From the NCBI RefSeq assembly GCF_009389715.1, contig NC_052404.1:11106480-11170479 (forward strand): DNA of 64,000 bases, in the 5' to 3' direction. Below the pieces are notes generated by a model that saw nothing but the letters and a program-made list of their open reading frames with translations, ran no database searches and had not been told where the DNA came from. The position numbers and the translations under genes are program-made. Positions 25,166 to 37,150 of the stretch are shown one piece after another. The first letter of the stretch is position 1, and each line of letters starts with the position of its first letter. The stretch is from Phoenix dactylifera (Eukaryota > Streptophyta > Magnoliopsida > Arecales > Arecaceae).

Positions 25166-28100
25166 GGTGGATATCGGCCCTTGGATGGCGGCGATCGAGA
25201 GAGGACAGCTGTCCCACCGCTTGGGGGTGAAAACGGTTAAAAAATAAATAAATCATACCCTGCGTTTCCCGGACCTTCAGGCTTCAGCTTTAGCCTTTAG
25301 GCTATGGTTTGGACTTTGGAAGCGGCCCACACCTGAAGCCACATTGTGGACTCATACCACTGGACCTGGACCTCGTGTCACTCGTGTCAGGCCCGATTCA
25401 GAATATGGAACAAACTTCAGCCCTCTAGTATAGGATCACTACATATCAATTATATTATAAACGAATGATACAGAATTTTCCAAGATTTTTCTTCTAATTC
25501 TTCTGAATTTTAGAGAGAGGTTGAGTTTTCTCTCCTCTATCCATTTAATAGGCATAGAGATAGGGATTTAAACTTACTTCGAATTTTTTTCCAAATTCTT
25601 TTTTTGCATGCGTAAAATTAGTTAACAATATTCTAAAATAATTCTAATTTCGTATTCTTTTTGTGCATCACATCTAAACAGCCAATATTTTTTCTAAAAT
25701 AATTGAAATATTCTTTCTAAAATAAATAAGAAGAGACTTACATATTTTATTTTGAATTTTTTTTTGTAGAATATTTTTCCTCTGTGTGCATGGAGGGAAA
25801 TATCTGTGAAAGATTTCTGAATTCATTTTCTGTGTGTGTAGGCTCTAAATGGCTAATATTTTTTTTCTGAAATAATTAAGAAGAGTTCCACTCAAATTCA
25901 AAGTTATTTCAATTTTTTTCAATCTTTTTGTTCCACATGCTTGGAATTAGTTAATGGCTTTTATCAAGTATATAGCACGGCCATGCAAAATCTAATTTGA
26001 TTATTTTCCCTAAAATAGATAAGGAGTATCCCACAAAATTTATTTTGAATTTTTTTTCCTATGCTTGCATGTAGAGAAATATTTGTGGTGTGGTGATTTC
26101 TGACATATTTAAATATTTTTAATATTTTTAGATAAATTTAACTTATTTAGATAATTTTTATTTTTAAAAAAATTGTGGATATTTTAGACTAGTTTTTATG
26201 ATTTTCTTTCTAATTTCCCTAAGAGTGGAGTTTTTTTCTTACCTTTCCATTTAATAGGTATAGAGATAACACGATCATGAGTTAAAAAAATAAAATTATA
26301 GATACATATCAAACGATACCATGTTTGATAATAATATGTCGGATTTTTGTTCATGTTTACCCTCACAAACACAATTATAACTTCAATATCGAGAATAATT
26401 CGGCAACATTACAAGGTTAGGAATTCATAAAAAAAATCCAGTAATTTCAGAAGAAAATGTTCAGAAAAAATTGGGATATTTGAAATTTTAAAATAAAAAA
26501 ATATTTTTTAGTTTATATAAAATAAATTGACAAGCATCGCCAAAAATTATCATAGTTTTAAGTTCCCTGCAATCGAAAGAGGTCAGCTATACCACCATCT
26601 TGGTTTGTTGATGGGTCTGGATCAGGCCCGGTTCAGATAACAACCTTCAATAGTTCATTTGTATTACCTAGAATTGGGCTGAAATAAGCTTGACCCAGAC
26701 TCAGAGCTGGAGCCGGGCCTTAAGTTAACAACATTGACTTAGCCTAGGCCCGAGCACTAGAACCTGACACACAGAGAAAGCTATTCAAGTCCAAAATTAA
26801 TGTATCCCTATTTTGTGAATGGCCATATTTGGAAAAATTCACGTTTGCAATTCTTATGATTGTTTGTTTAGGCTAATAAAGTCCTAATCAAAGTTTGCTT
26901 TCTTCCCTAACATCTAAATTTTCTGCCCTTCTTGTTTGTTTAGCAAGCAATTTAAATTTTCCACCTTAATAAAAGTACAGATGCTTGAGTGAACTTCATT
27001 TAGAAGGTAATCTTGAGACTTCATCAGGCCTTACATGATAGGTCATGGTCCAGACTTACTATCATTTATATTGGATTTAGAAAGCAAGGGTGTTGATTGG
27101 TTTGTATTTAGGGATGGTAATCGGCATCCGGTTCGGGCTTGACATATGATCCAATGAAGGAGATTCATGCTTTGACATCGCCCTTCCTCCATAAAATATA
27201 TACTGATTCTAATTCTGTGCCTCATAACCCGTTTCTAAAGTTTTGACCACTTTGTTTACCAAAAGCATTTTGACTCATGACCATGGAAGCAGTGGGGATG
27301 CAAGGTTGTTGGGTGATTGGTCTAGCTACTATTTTCTGACACCTAAAAGCTTGGTAGTTGGATTCAAGCAATCCACCACAAACTGTGGATCAACAGGACT
27401 AACAGCTTCCAGATGATAAGGATGACCTGAAGACAAATGCTGGCAACTCATTTTATAATCGACGGAGGCTTCCTTTTAGGAGAGATCAAACAAGCAAAAA
27501 CAAGGACTGGAGAGAGGTAGCTTGAAGGAATGGTATACAAGGACGGGAGGAAAGGAAGCTTCCTGCTCTAAAGAAGAGACAAAATTCTAGAAATTAGTAA
27601 TGAGCTCTCTGCTCTCTAGAAGGGACAATTTCAGAGTTTAGAACATAATGCGCTGAATTTTAGTCAATAATTAGTCCTGATCCAGGGTTGTGTTTTGAAA
27701 CTTTTGATTATGTCCAAGAGCCGGCCATGCTCGTTTGAAGTGTGAAAATTTCAGCACATGCTAAAGTTAAAATAATTAGTCGGCGTTTCATCATTGGATT
27801 AGGTGGTGATTTGTGGCATGGGAGTGATTTAGGATTACTGCCGCATAGAATCATCTGTGGTAATCTCATCACCTTTATCTATATCACCCTTCATCTTAGG
27901 ATGATCACTTCATACCAAAGCCTCCGTAATGCTAGAATATAATTGGTCGGATACTGATCATGATCAGATTAAATATAGAATGTATCACATATATGTCAAT
28001 CTAAACCCAAACCGCTTGTTAAATAGAACAAAAATCCAAATCAAACACTATATTTTGTTTAGTCAAACAAATAACTAGAACTGAAACACATTATCCATTT

Positions 28101-28643
28101 AATAAATAGGTAGAATAAAGTTAAACATGTTAAATAGGCCATAAATAGATTAAATAGATCATAAACAAGCCAAAATGATTTAAAAGGATCAAGATCTTGA
28201 ACCTGAACCCGATCCCTGCTTCTTTTTCTCGTTCCAAGATGGTCAAAATAACATTACACACGTGGAAAGGTAGCCCCCAAGATCTAACAGATCTAAGAGA
28301 AACCCGCAATGAGGTTAGAGAAAGATATCTTGTAGGAAGTCTATCTAGCATCATCTTCAGAGGAAAAATTGTACTCTATTATTGACTCTGAACCTCAAGA
28401 CTTTAGAAATATCAGTGTGTGCTTGATTGTTGTTGCCTTTCAAACTGAGATAAACCTCTTTAACCATTACTTTCCTTTGGTATCCTCTTCCCCAGCAAAG
28501 AACATCATTGTCTTGTTCACCAACAATCAAAGTACTAAGAATCTGATAAGCAATGGATGCAGGAAGAGAGGTGTTAACTGTTTCAATATTCCAGAATCCT
28601 TCCTCGGTAATAAAATGGCTAACGGTAGGGTAACTTGCAAAAA
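25166..28643. other. No gene recognised; AT-rich repeats
   Basis: Upstream flank of coatomer zeta, then AT-rich sequence with several related, diverged stretches at about 25490-26250 (TTTTTCTAAAATAATT-like phrases and AGAGAAATATTTGTG-like phrases recurring). A degenerate run of AAATAGA-type motifs occupies 28020-28160. No protein-like frame. Confidence 0.5.
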
Positions 28644-29990
28644 TTTTTTGATGTAAAAGGGAGGCAAAAGGAGCCACCCGGCTTTTATTGAAAATTAATC
28701 ATATTTACAACAGTGGTGAGGGGCAGAAATGAGTTACATTGTCAAGAGAGGAGAAAAATAGATGAGAGAAAAAGAAATTAAATAGTTCCAAACCAAGTAT
28801 TGATGCTCAAGCAGTGGAGGAAAGAATCTCATCCAGACCAATAAGTAGAAGCATTCATTGCCCGAAAGTTTCAAGCAATTTCACAAAGATTTTCTGGAAA
28901 AAGCACAAGTAGAGTAACTTGCAATGGGATCTGTATTATAGCATAAAGGCAATGTTGATATAATCTGGGTAGAAAAACACGGATCCCCTTCTGTATTGAT
29001 ATTCTGACCAGATCCAATCGACCATATGAAGTCATTGGAGATGTGGACTGAAGCGTTATAAATAAGCTTCCATATCAGCGAAGCATTTCTCAGCAGACGA
29101 TAAGGTCGCTAGTTGCCAAAAAAAATGGTATTTGGCTCTCAAAACAACAGAACAAAGAGAATCAGGAAACAACATAAGACGATCGGCAATCTTGCTAAAT
29201 AATGCAGCCCACCATTTCTATAGGTCAGGAATGCCAACAACCCCAAGGCAAATCGTGTGCATAGACCTGCAATTTTCTTGATGTCCCTAAAGAAAATTCC
29301 TTAGGATTCCATTAAGCCATCTTATGAATCCCAAAGGAACCGTAGCATTAGATAAAATATGAATAGGCATAAAACGTAACATCAATCTCACCAGCATGAT
29401 CTTGCCTGCCATTAAGAGGGTTCTCCATTGCAAAGATTGCAGCTGATGGGTAATTTTATCCATCGTTCCCTATATCTTGGCCATTGTTAATCTTTTTCCT
29501 CTGAGAGGAAACACCAAGATATTGATCTAATGTTTCGACCCTCTGAATTCCGAAATAAGCAGCATATTCTGAGCAGAGGGTCACAGGCATTTTGGGCTGA
29601 ACAAAACAATAGATTTGTCGACTTAAAAGATCTACAATCATGGAGCTGAACTCTTCAAATCAAGATGCAGTCATCTGCAAACAAAAGATGGCTAACCGGA
29701 GGACTTCTCCTAGTAGGCCGGTATCTATAGATTAGACTCTGTTGAATCTATTGGCAAATAGCGCCACTAAGCATCTCTGCAAATAAGATGAAAAGGTATG
29801 GGGGGAGCGGGCATCCGCCGAAGACCAACTGAGAACTTGAAAAAAGTTGTCGGGAGCGCCATTAACGAGAATCACATAGGTAAGCCAATAACTGAGGAGG
29901 AGAAACAGATTTAGGGTATTTGAGGATTCAAAGCCAATAACTAAAGAGGATTCAAACAGATTGAGATTTTTGCAACAGACGTATTAGATC
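28644..29990 (-). mobile_element. 5'-truncated, broken LINE (family 2), minus strand
   Basis: On the minus strand the RT catalytic block reads PVSHLLFADDCILI (about 29660-29705). The conserved thumb region follows (SLQWRTLLMAGKIMLVRLML at about 29385-29445). The element ends in ...ACATCAAAAAA at about 28644. The 3'UTR (28655-28920) is the same as in the shorter copy at 33669, which defines the family's 3' end. Frames are broken in several places, so it is dead. The 5' border near 29990 is approximate. Confidence 0.8.
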
Positions 29991-30061
29991 CCTACCCTTC
30001 CCGACCATCAGTCGAGACCCATTTAATCTGGTATAGGCCAGCTCTAAGTGTAATGTCCGAG

Positions 30062-30400
30062 CTTGATTTTTATTTTTATTTTTTGCTATAACAGATGGAG
30101 CATTTATCTCTAATGTAGATACATCCAAAAAAATCAAAAAACAACACATCACAGAGTGCGCTAGGCAACTCCTTTTCTCCGACCCATAAGCTTTCCCCGT
30201 GCAGGCTTGCATCTCTAGAGCGAGTTCTAGCACGAGGCTCTTTAAATGCCCGATTCGGCTTCAACTTGAAACCAAGTCCATCCTGCTGGCCTAGCATCCT
30301 CACGCCCGGATTTTCTTTTCCATTTGAGGTAATGTCTTCTTCCATCAGCTCCTGATCACCCTCCTCCGAATCTTGAAGCATATCCTCAATTCTCGTATTG
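30062..30400 (-). mobile_element. LINE 3'-end fragment, related to the element at 1590-3895
   Basis: On the minus strand LWVGEKELPSALCDVLFFDFFG is followed by an A-rich tail ending near 30062. This closely parallels LWLGERELSSALWNLLSLTFLG and the A-rich tail of the LINE at 3745-3890. The sequence just upstream on the minus strand is an acidic/basic low-complexity frame (DSEEGDQELMEEDI) that may be a piece of LINE ORF1. If so, the copy has a large internal deletion. Confidence 0.6.
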
Positions 30401-30550
30401 TCCTCTTCTTAGAGATCTTTTAGAAGATGGAATACCACATGTTTGTTATCCGCTGAAGTACGCTCATCAAATTGCGTATAATCCATAGGATAGGCAAAAT
30501 ATGAATGTCAATTTTCTTAAAAAAATAAAAAAAATAAAAATTTTGAGTTT

Positions 30551-31014
30551 GTCGGATATAGGCCTGTTAACGAGCCGAGCTGCTCGGGCTCGGCTCGGGC
30601 TCGGCCCGTTAAAAGCTCGGCTCGAGCTCGGCTCGTTAGTCAAACGAGCTCGAGCCCGAGCCTAAAATGAGGCTCGTTTAAATTCGAGCTCGAGCCCGAG
30701 CTCGAGCCCGAGCAGCTCACGAGCCCAAACGAGCTCGAGCCACAACAGTGAGACCAAGAAAATGGGCCTCATTTTAATGATGTAAGAGCCTCATTTGTGG
30801 TATTTAATGTAGATTTTTGTTATGGGGCTCGAGCCCGAGCTCAAAACGAGCTTTACGAGCCCAAGCCCGAGCTTTTCTTTTACCAAACAAGCCCGAGCTC
30901 GAGCTCAACACAGAGCTCGGTACCGAGCCCGAGCCCGAGTTCTGTGAAACGAGCCGAGCCCGAGCCTCCCCAAGCTCGGGCTCGGCTCGGCTCGTTGACA
31001 GGCCTAGTCGGATA
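30551..31014. mobile_element. hAT-type MITE with 8-bp target site duplication
   Basis: The element proper is 30559-31006 (448 bp). Its ends are inverted repeats: TAGGCCTGTTAACGAGCCGAGC on the left, and the complement of TAGGCCTGTCAACGAGCCGAGC on the right. Each side is flanked by the identical 8 bp GTCGGATA (30551-30558 and 31007-31014). An 8-bp duplication and TAG...CTA ends are typical of the hAT superfamily. The inside is packed with GAGCTCG and GAGCCCGAGC words and is extremely self-complementary. It has no coding capacity. The perfect target duplication suggests a fairly young insertion. Confidence 0.93.
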
Positions 31015-33668
31015 CCATCCTTCCCTACTCGAAATGTTTGAAGTCCTCAGTCCAAGTTTTCATTACCAACTCCCCACCTGCATCTCCAAACGAAGTGTTT
31101 TTACTTTTCTTAATTTTCTTCTCTCTTTTCCTTTTCAAGACTTCGCTCAAGTTCAACACTTACTAAATTGGGTAGCTGTTCGTGAAAACAAGAAGCGGCG
31201 ATCCAAGTGGCTAAGAATCTTAGCCGGATATGGGAAGATCCACCTTATATTAGTTACATATTTAATAATATGTGATGCTTCCTTGCGCTTGTTGACACCC
31301 TCAGGTACCGAAAAAATGCATTAATAAGCAGAAGGACCACGCCTGATCCATGATACCCCTGCTTACCTCACTTAGCACCCATATAAACAAAAAATGACCA
31401 GGACCCACCAATCAAATAAAGTTCCCTCGACCTTAAGCAAGCCAGATAGATCTTGGTCAAATTAATATACGTGGGTTGCCACGTTTTAGTTGCGTAACCA
31501 ATGGCCATTGTGGATGTCAGAGTGGCTGTTCAATGGATTAAAAGATCGTATTAATGAATAGTTTACAAGATCATAAGATCAGACACGTAACTTACGAGAG
31601 TTAGGCATGCAAAGATGAATACTTTAAGCAAATTAATGAATTGCACGAACGCAATTATATTTATAGCCCATGTAACGATTGATGCGATATTTTGAAGCAA
31701 TTTGACATATTTTGTAGATGATGTTGTGATTGAGATTCAATCAAAAACGATGTTGCCATCAAGATTATGTCAGTGCCGACGCTGCTTGTTGTCTGTGCTA
31801 CTCTAGTCGAGGTCATATATTATTATCGTAATATGTTTCGTATTATTATGATAATATTATGATACTGTTATTATCATAATAAAAAGCTTAAAGCGCCCTG
31901 CAACTTCCATCGACAAAGCGTATCTAACTTCGTTAATTTCGTCTGACTCTTAGTCCAACGTAGCCGCCTCAAATCCATGCCGTCGGGAACCAACCATTTG
32001 GGATTAAATGCATCAAGGAACAGTCAGCAAAGTCATGACGTAGGAACATGGTATTCTTCCGGTCCGCAATTTTATATATCTAGGCGAACGTTTTCTAACG
32101 GGACACCGCGAATCTATTAAAATAAGTTGGTGTGCACTGACTTTGCTACCCTACTTTACTTTATTAGGGAGAAACTTGCCAAAATAGTTCAAACCCTTAT
32201 AAGTGATGTGGGTCGTAATTTGACACGTCACGGCATGTTTTTCTTCCCAAAGGCATTACAAGGAATTGAATCACTGCCAAAATTTCAAACCCTGACGTTC
32301 AGCTTGCAATGGGTAACACCACCAGAATTATCATATAATGACGGCTTTAAGATGTTGGAAGTCTCCTTCCTTTAATAGTTTGTAATGTTAAGAGGAGTTT
32401 TTAGTCCCACATTGCTTGTGTAGAGTTTTTTAGATAACTTAATAAGCATTCAAATCCTACACATGCTAGAGTAACTTTTTAGTGGGAAGTTGTGGAGGAA
32501 AAGCCAATATTATATTATCAAAGATTGGCACTTATCCGTTTTTGCACAAAATAACTGTACTAGCAGTTATGTTTTGAACTGGCACTATTCCAAAGGTTGT
32601 GTCACTTCAGAGCTTATTTCAGAGTTATAAATTGCCAATATCCTTCACAGATTGAAATAACTTCTTCTACATAAACTTTTCATTTTCGTTGTTATGGGAA
32701 ATCCTAGTTTTGCTGGCTAGAATTCTATTTTGGTTTTGTTGTATCCTGGAGCGAATTTGCTGGATCACCAACAGCAACATAGTGGGGCAAAATTCGCTTA
32801 AGGACAGTGTTAATTCACGCTTCAAGACCTGTTTCATATACTAGAGTTCCTTCTGTTTCAACATAAGATTCCTTTAAGTTCATTCCCCTCCTATTGCGTT
32901 AACTTTTTTTTTAAGAAAAGAACAGTATTTCGCAACTATTTAAAATAATTATTTTCTCAGATAATCTTTTTCATTACTTAAAGTAAGAGTACGTGGCCAT
33001 TTTTCTGCATGTGTCCCATGTTTTTTTCTTTTCTATTATGATTTTCACGGATTCTAATATATCTTAATTTATTCTTTTTTGAAGAAACATCCACATGTTA
33101 TTACTGAGAAGAATCATAATGTGGAACCGGATTACATCAACAACTGAGTGCTGAAATTTCCCATTAAATAATCGTTTTACATTTGAATAGGCATGGGTTG
33201 CGTGCGCCATTTTCGCAAGGCAGTGGAGATCAACGTAGCGTGGTGAAAAGTCTACGAATTCTCGTAGTTCAACCGGTGCTTATCACTCTGCTTTGTTTCA
33301 GGAAGATTTCTCCAGCGTGTAGGTCTCTTCTTTCACGTGTCGATCAAGGAAAAGAAGTGGGGTCGTTCTTCGGGGGCGATTCTTTAACCGAAACAGCTCA
33401 AACATGGACCCGAGAGTTAAGAAGTCGGAAGAAGATTAGGTGGTCGATCCATGTTTTATGAGACTTCTTTACACTGCCGAAGTGGAACCGGCATTTGCGC
33501 TGCATTCCAAAGTCCAGCTCCAGAGGAAGTTTCCTCCTCCAACTGCTGATGCTTGCTTCAGGCTTCAGGCTTCAGCTACCCCAAATTAAACCTACCACCA
33601 GGCTTTAGGAAATTTCAAGGTGTAAACTGACGGCTTCGTTTTCTGACTAAAATGATCTAACACCATCC
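31015..33668. other. No gene recognised
   Basis: Mixed AT-rich sequence. A 13-bp inverted repeat TTATTATGATAAT/ATTATCATAATAA lies at about 31846-31884. Near 32400 a TTTTTAGTCCCACATTGCTTGTG motif resembles TRIM repeat ends and may be a solo remnant. The open frame at 33183-33461 has no recognised content. Confidence 0.45.
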
Positions 33669-33940
33669 TTTTTTTTTTTTTTTGATTTAAAGAAGAGGCA
33701 GAAAAGAGCCGCCCGATTTTTATTGAAGATTAATCGTATTTACAACAGAGATGAGGAGCAGAGATGAGTACATTCTTAGGAACAAATGCGAGAAAAAGAA
33801 GCTAAATGATTCAAAACCAAGTATATGATAATTAGTGGAAAAAAGAATATCATCCCGACCAATAAATAGGTGCATTTAGTGCCTGAAAGTTTCAAAAAAT
33901 TTTTACAAAAAATTTAAGAAAAAAAAGCATAAATTGCACC
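33669..33940 (-). mobile_element. LINE 3'UTR copy (family 2), heavily 5'-truncated
   Basis: A T15 run at 33669-33683 is the poly(A) tail on the minus strand. The following 250 bp are a diverged copy of 28650-28920 (shared ATTTACAACAG-G-TGAGG-GCAGA and GACCAATAA-TAG blocks). It is the second copy of the same LINE family, in the same orientation. Confidence 0.8.
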
Positions 33941-34415
33941 ATACTAAACTTCTAAAATGCAAAATAATACAAAACAAATATTTTAATACATAAAAAAAAA
34001 GGAAAGGAAAGAATATCTTATTGGGTCTCTTATAAAGATGACTTATAACTGCTAGCTCTTATTAATAACAGTTACTTTATTTCCAGAGAAATCGGTATGT
34101 GGCGAAATTAGTCAAAAAAAAAAAAAAGAGGGTACTGTTCGATTTCCGACTCCAGAAAGTATCCACCAGATTGGGTAGATCCCCACTACTGAAACATTTG
34201 GCGTTCGACTCCCACCATCAGAATTCAGGATGCGGTGAAATCACAAGTCAATAGCTGAACCAAACGCTCTCACGTACACACGCAATTTCAAATGAACGCA
34301 TGTGGATATGATTTGCGACCAAGTTATTGACGTCGTCCTTCGAGAAGATTAATCAGATCAAAAGGGTGGAAAATTTTCGCATGGTACGCCTGCTATTACT
34401 TCCTTCGTGACGGTG

Positions 34416-34421
34416 CACGTG
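34416..34421. promoter_or_regulatory. G-box CACGTG
   Basis: A palindromic CACGTG about 570 bp upstream of the ZAT-like gene's ATG. An ABRE-type core ACGTGTC lies at 34751-34757. Both are typical of stress and ABA-responsive promoters; whether they work here is inference. Confidence 0.4.
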
Positions 34422-34900
34422 CCAGTGCACTAGGAAGCAACAGCCATTAATTCGTGTGTGAAATGAGAAGCACGAGTCCTCGATCGACGTCCAAACCGCG
34501 TCTGGTCGTGCCGCTTAACGGCGCTACACGTTTCCTCCGAGGCTAAGCAAATCCCATTCCCATTTTGCTCCTCCCTCCCTCTGTTTTTCCAGTGGTGATA
34601 TCATCACACAGTTTTGCTGACTCGTTCTCACTCTCTTTTCAAACTCCCAAAAGATAAACGGAGGAGAATGGAGACCTCTCTCATGGTTCTAGATGGAAAG
34701 GACGCCAAACTTTCAAAACAGCCTCCACTCGTCACCACCATCTCACCCTTACGTGTCACCCAAAACTAAGCCCGAGTGACGATTCAGCAAGGCAGCACCC
34801 CGGAACCCCAAAGGGGCTTTTGGATACTCATACTCACAAAGATCCACATCATAAGAAAACGATTGCTTGTCGCGTATGAAGTTAGAACTCTGAAGAAGCC

Positions 34901-34908
34901 TATAAGTA
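34901..34908 (+). promoter_or_regulatory. TATA box of the ZAT-like gene
   Basis: TATAAGTA, 86 bp before the ATG at 34987. It predicts a short leader of about 55 bp. Confidence 0.6.
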
Positions 34909-34986
34909 GACATATCCGTGCCTCACATTTTCCAATATTTTTCAGCTTCAATCAAATCCTATCCATAAACTTTTCTTATCTAAGAG

Positions 34987-35493
34987 ATGAAGAGACTTAG
35001 AGGAGGTGATCGGGTGGAGAGCATCGACATGGCTAACGTTCTCATGCTTCTGGCTCGGGGTGGGGAAGAGATGGGCCACTTGACCCGAGACTCGCCGGGT
35101 CGGGTTTTCGAGTGCAAGACGTGCAACCGCCAGTTCCCGTCGTTCCAAGCGCTGGGCGGCCACCGGGCGAGCCACAAGAAGCCGAGGCTGATGGGCGACG
35201 GCCATGGCCAGGCCCAGAGCGCGCTCGCGAAGCCCAGGGTGCACGAATGCTCCATCTGTGGGCTGGAGTTCGCCATTGGCCAGGCCCTGGGGGGCCACAT
35301 GAGGCGCCACCGGGCCGCAACCGAGGGTTTCAGACCAGGGCTCGCGGAGAAGGAGCCTGATGGGAAGAGGATGCTCTGGCTGGACCTCAACCTGCCGCCA
35401 ACGGAGCTGCTAGACGACATGGAGTGCCGGAAAGTAGGGCTTAGTTTCGAGTTTGTTGACAAGACTGCTATGGTGGTGGATTGCTTCAATTAA
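34987..35493 (+). CDS. C2H2 zinc-finger transcriptional repressor, ZAT11/ZAT12-like, 168 aa, intronless
   Basis: It has two plant-type Cys2His2 fingers, each with the signature QALGGH that contacts DNA. Finger 1 uses C43, C46, H59 and H63 ([11 protein letters not shown]); finger 2 uses C88, C91, H104 and H108 ([12 protein letters not shown]). An EAR repression motif DLNLPP lies at residues 133-138, and a leucine-rich box ([11 protein letters not shown], residues 18-28) near the N-terminus. This order (L-box, two fingers, EAR) and the short length match the C1-2i ZAT11/ZAT12 group. These are nuclear proteins, usually induced fast by cold, salt, oxidative stress or wounding, that recruit TOPLESS-type co-repressors. 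The gene is GC-rich against an AT-rich background, as is common for such monocot genes. A second in-frame ATG at 35029 could also serve as start; the first is favoured by its closeness to the TATA box. Confidence 0.95.
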   Translation: MKRLRGGDRVESIDMANVLMLLARGGEEMGHLTRDSPGRVFECKTCNRQFPSFQALGGHRASHKKPRLMGDGHGQAQSALAKPRVHECSICGLEFAIGQALGGHMRRHRAATEGFRPGLAEKEPDGKRMLWLDLNLPPTELLDDMECRKVGLSFEFVDKTAMVVDCFN

Positions 35494-35692
35494 ACTTAAA
35501 TCTGCCATGACCTTTTGGGTTATTGTTTAGTTTTCTTTCTTTTCTTTCCTTTTTTTTTTTTTGTTCAGTATATAGTTCCTTTGAGATGAGATACTTTATT
35601 ATTCCCTTATTTTTTTTCTTTCTCCCTATCTTTTCCTCTTTTTTTTTTTTTCTTTGATGTGGATTGAGATTCAAGTTACCTAGCTTCTTTCG

Positions 35693-35785
35693 CGATGTCA
35701 ACCATTGGAGCTGCTTCGAGATTTTTTACAGGTGGATAGAAGAAGAGATTGGAGTAATTTGAGAATGATCCAATGGTTGACATCC
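35693..35785. repeat. 16-bp perfect inverted repeat in the ZAT-like 3' flank
   Basis: GATGTCAACCATTGGA (35693-35708) and its exact complement TCCAATGGTTGACATC (35770-35785) enclose about 61 bp. The arms extend imperfectly outward (CTTCTTTC versus ATCTTTCAC). If the ZAT-like 3'UTR reaches this far, about 200 bp past the stop, the RNA would form a stable hairpin. It could also be the remains of a small foldback element. Confidence 0.75.
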
Positions 35786-36539
35786 TAAACGTGAAAGATA
35801 CAATCCAAATTCTTTGGATAGTGCAGGCAGCGATTGTTTGGAACCGTGTAGATTTATGAGTGACTTTAGTGGACATGCCTCTCATGCTTCTTTAGTTGAG
35901 GAAGAAGATGGGGCTGTGAATTTTTTGCTAATTTAATTGGGTTTGTAAATTTTGAGTCTGATTATGTAGTTACTTCACTCCTGAATCTTTGAATTTCTTA
36001 TGTTTATGTTGGTCGTTAAATATGCGCTCATGACTAAGTTGCCGGAAATGAGAAATAGATGACATTTATGCCAAGAATATATATAAATTTTATCAAGGCA
36101 GTCAAAGATTTTAAATTAATACAAGCGAACACTCCTGGAGTACAAAGAAGGCCGTAGGTCGGGGAGTGGTGCATAGAAATTGGAAAAGCTTTATGCCGGA
36201 GATGATTTTGTGTGAATTTTAAGAAAAATGGTAAAAAAATTGAATGATCGTGTTTAAGAAAATAAAATGAAACCTATTTTATGTAAGAAGCAAACAAAAT
36301 TTTTTTTAGAGACACAAAATTAGATAAAAAGATAAGTAATTTATTGACAAATAATGCCAACAACCGCAACAAAGATGATGCTTTTCTATTAATTATCTTC
36401 AATCATATCAACAAAAACATACTATATCATAGAATTAATGTAATTATAAAATTGAAACAGTTGCAATTTATGGTCCAACCCGTCAATCAGACACTCGAAC
36501 GGCATGCTTTAAGCAAGTTTGGATTTGACATACATAAAT

Positions 36540-36800
36540 TTTGATTGTAAATGGGTCTAAATTTGTTTATTAAATAGATTGAATTCAGATTTAAACCTTC
36601 GACTCGTTTAATCCGTTTAGACTCATTTAATAATTAGGTCGGAGCATTGAATCTATTTAAAATCTGTTTAATCTATTTGAAATCTGTTTAATCTATTTCT
36701 GACCTATTTAATCTAACCTACTTAACATATTTAATTAATTTAAATTTATTTAATCTGTTAAAAATTTGTCGAATCTATTTAATTTGTTTAATAAATAAGT
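36540..36800. repeat. Degenerate AT-rich repeat (TTTAATCTATTT units)
   Basis: Many imperfect copies of TTTAATCTGTTTAAT and TTTAATCTATTTGAAATC. A similar stretch in the opposite orientation is at about 28000-28160. It is probably an old MITE family with internal repeats; no clear ends seen. Confidence 0.55.
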
Positions 36801-37020
36801 TATATGGATTGGATCATGAAGCCTGATCTCTCTCGACCTTTAAATTTTAGACAAAATAGATTTCCATGCCTACCCCTCGACGAGTATATCTACCCTCTTC
36901 TTTGCCTGTCTGGAACCTTCTCTTCCTCCCAGTTTTGGGCACCGGGAAGAGACGAAGGCATGACCGAATTTTGGGCACTCGGAAGAGATGAAGGCAGGTG
37001 CAAGAAGAGGGTAAATGCCC

Positions 37021-37150
37021 AAGAATCTTAATTCATGCTCAAAATACATGCCAAAGATACCAGGATTCAACCATTGAAACCTAAATTGGGATCCAGCGTC
37101 GGGATACTGTGGAAAGAAAAGATGGGTATCGAGAGAGCCATGGCCATGCT
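37021..37150 (-). repeat. Inverted copy of 39490-39625
   Basis: The reverse complement of this block matches 39490-39625 almost base for base (TCTTTCCACAGTATCCCGACG, then GGATCCCAATTTAGG, then CAATGGTTGAATCCTGGTAT). In both copies CTTTCCACAG|TATCCCG looks like a splice acceptor and CCTG|GTATCT like a donor, so the shared block may contain an exon of an unrecognised gene. Confidence 0.8.

Noticed and set aside
30797-31324. 175-codon open frame rich in Ala-Arg and Pro-Glu
   Set aside because: It reads through the GAGCTCG-rich MITE; the repeats create open frames in several phases.
32470-32830. Possible copia-type LTR end
   Set aside because: The style is suggestive, but no second repeat, primer site or coding remnant was found nearby.
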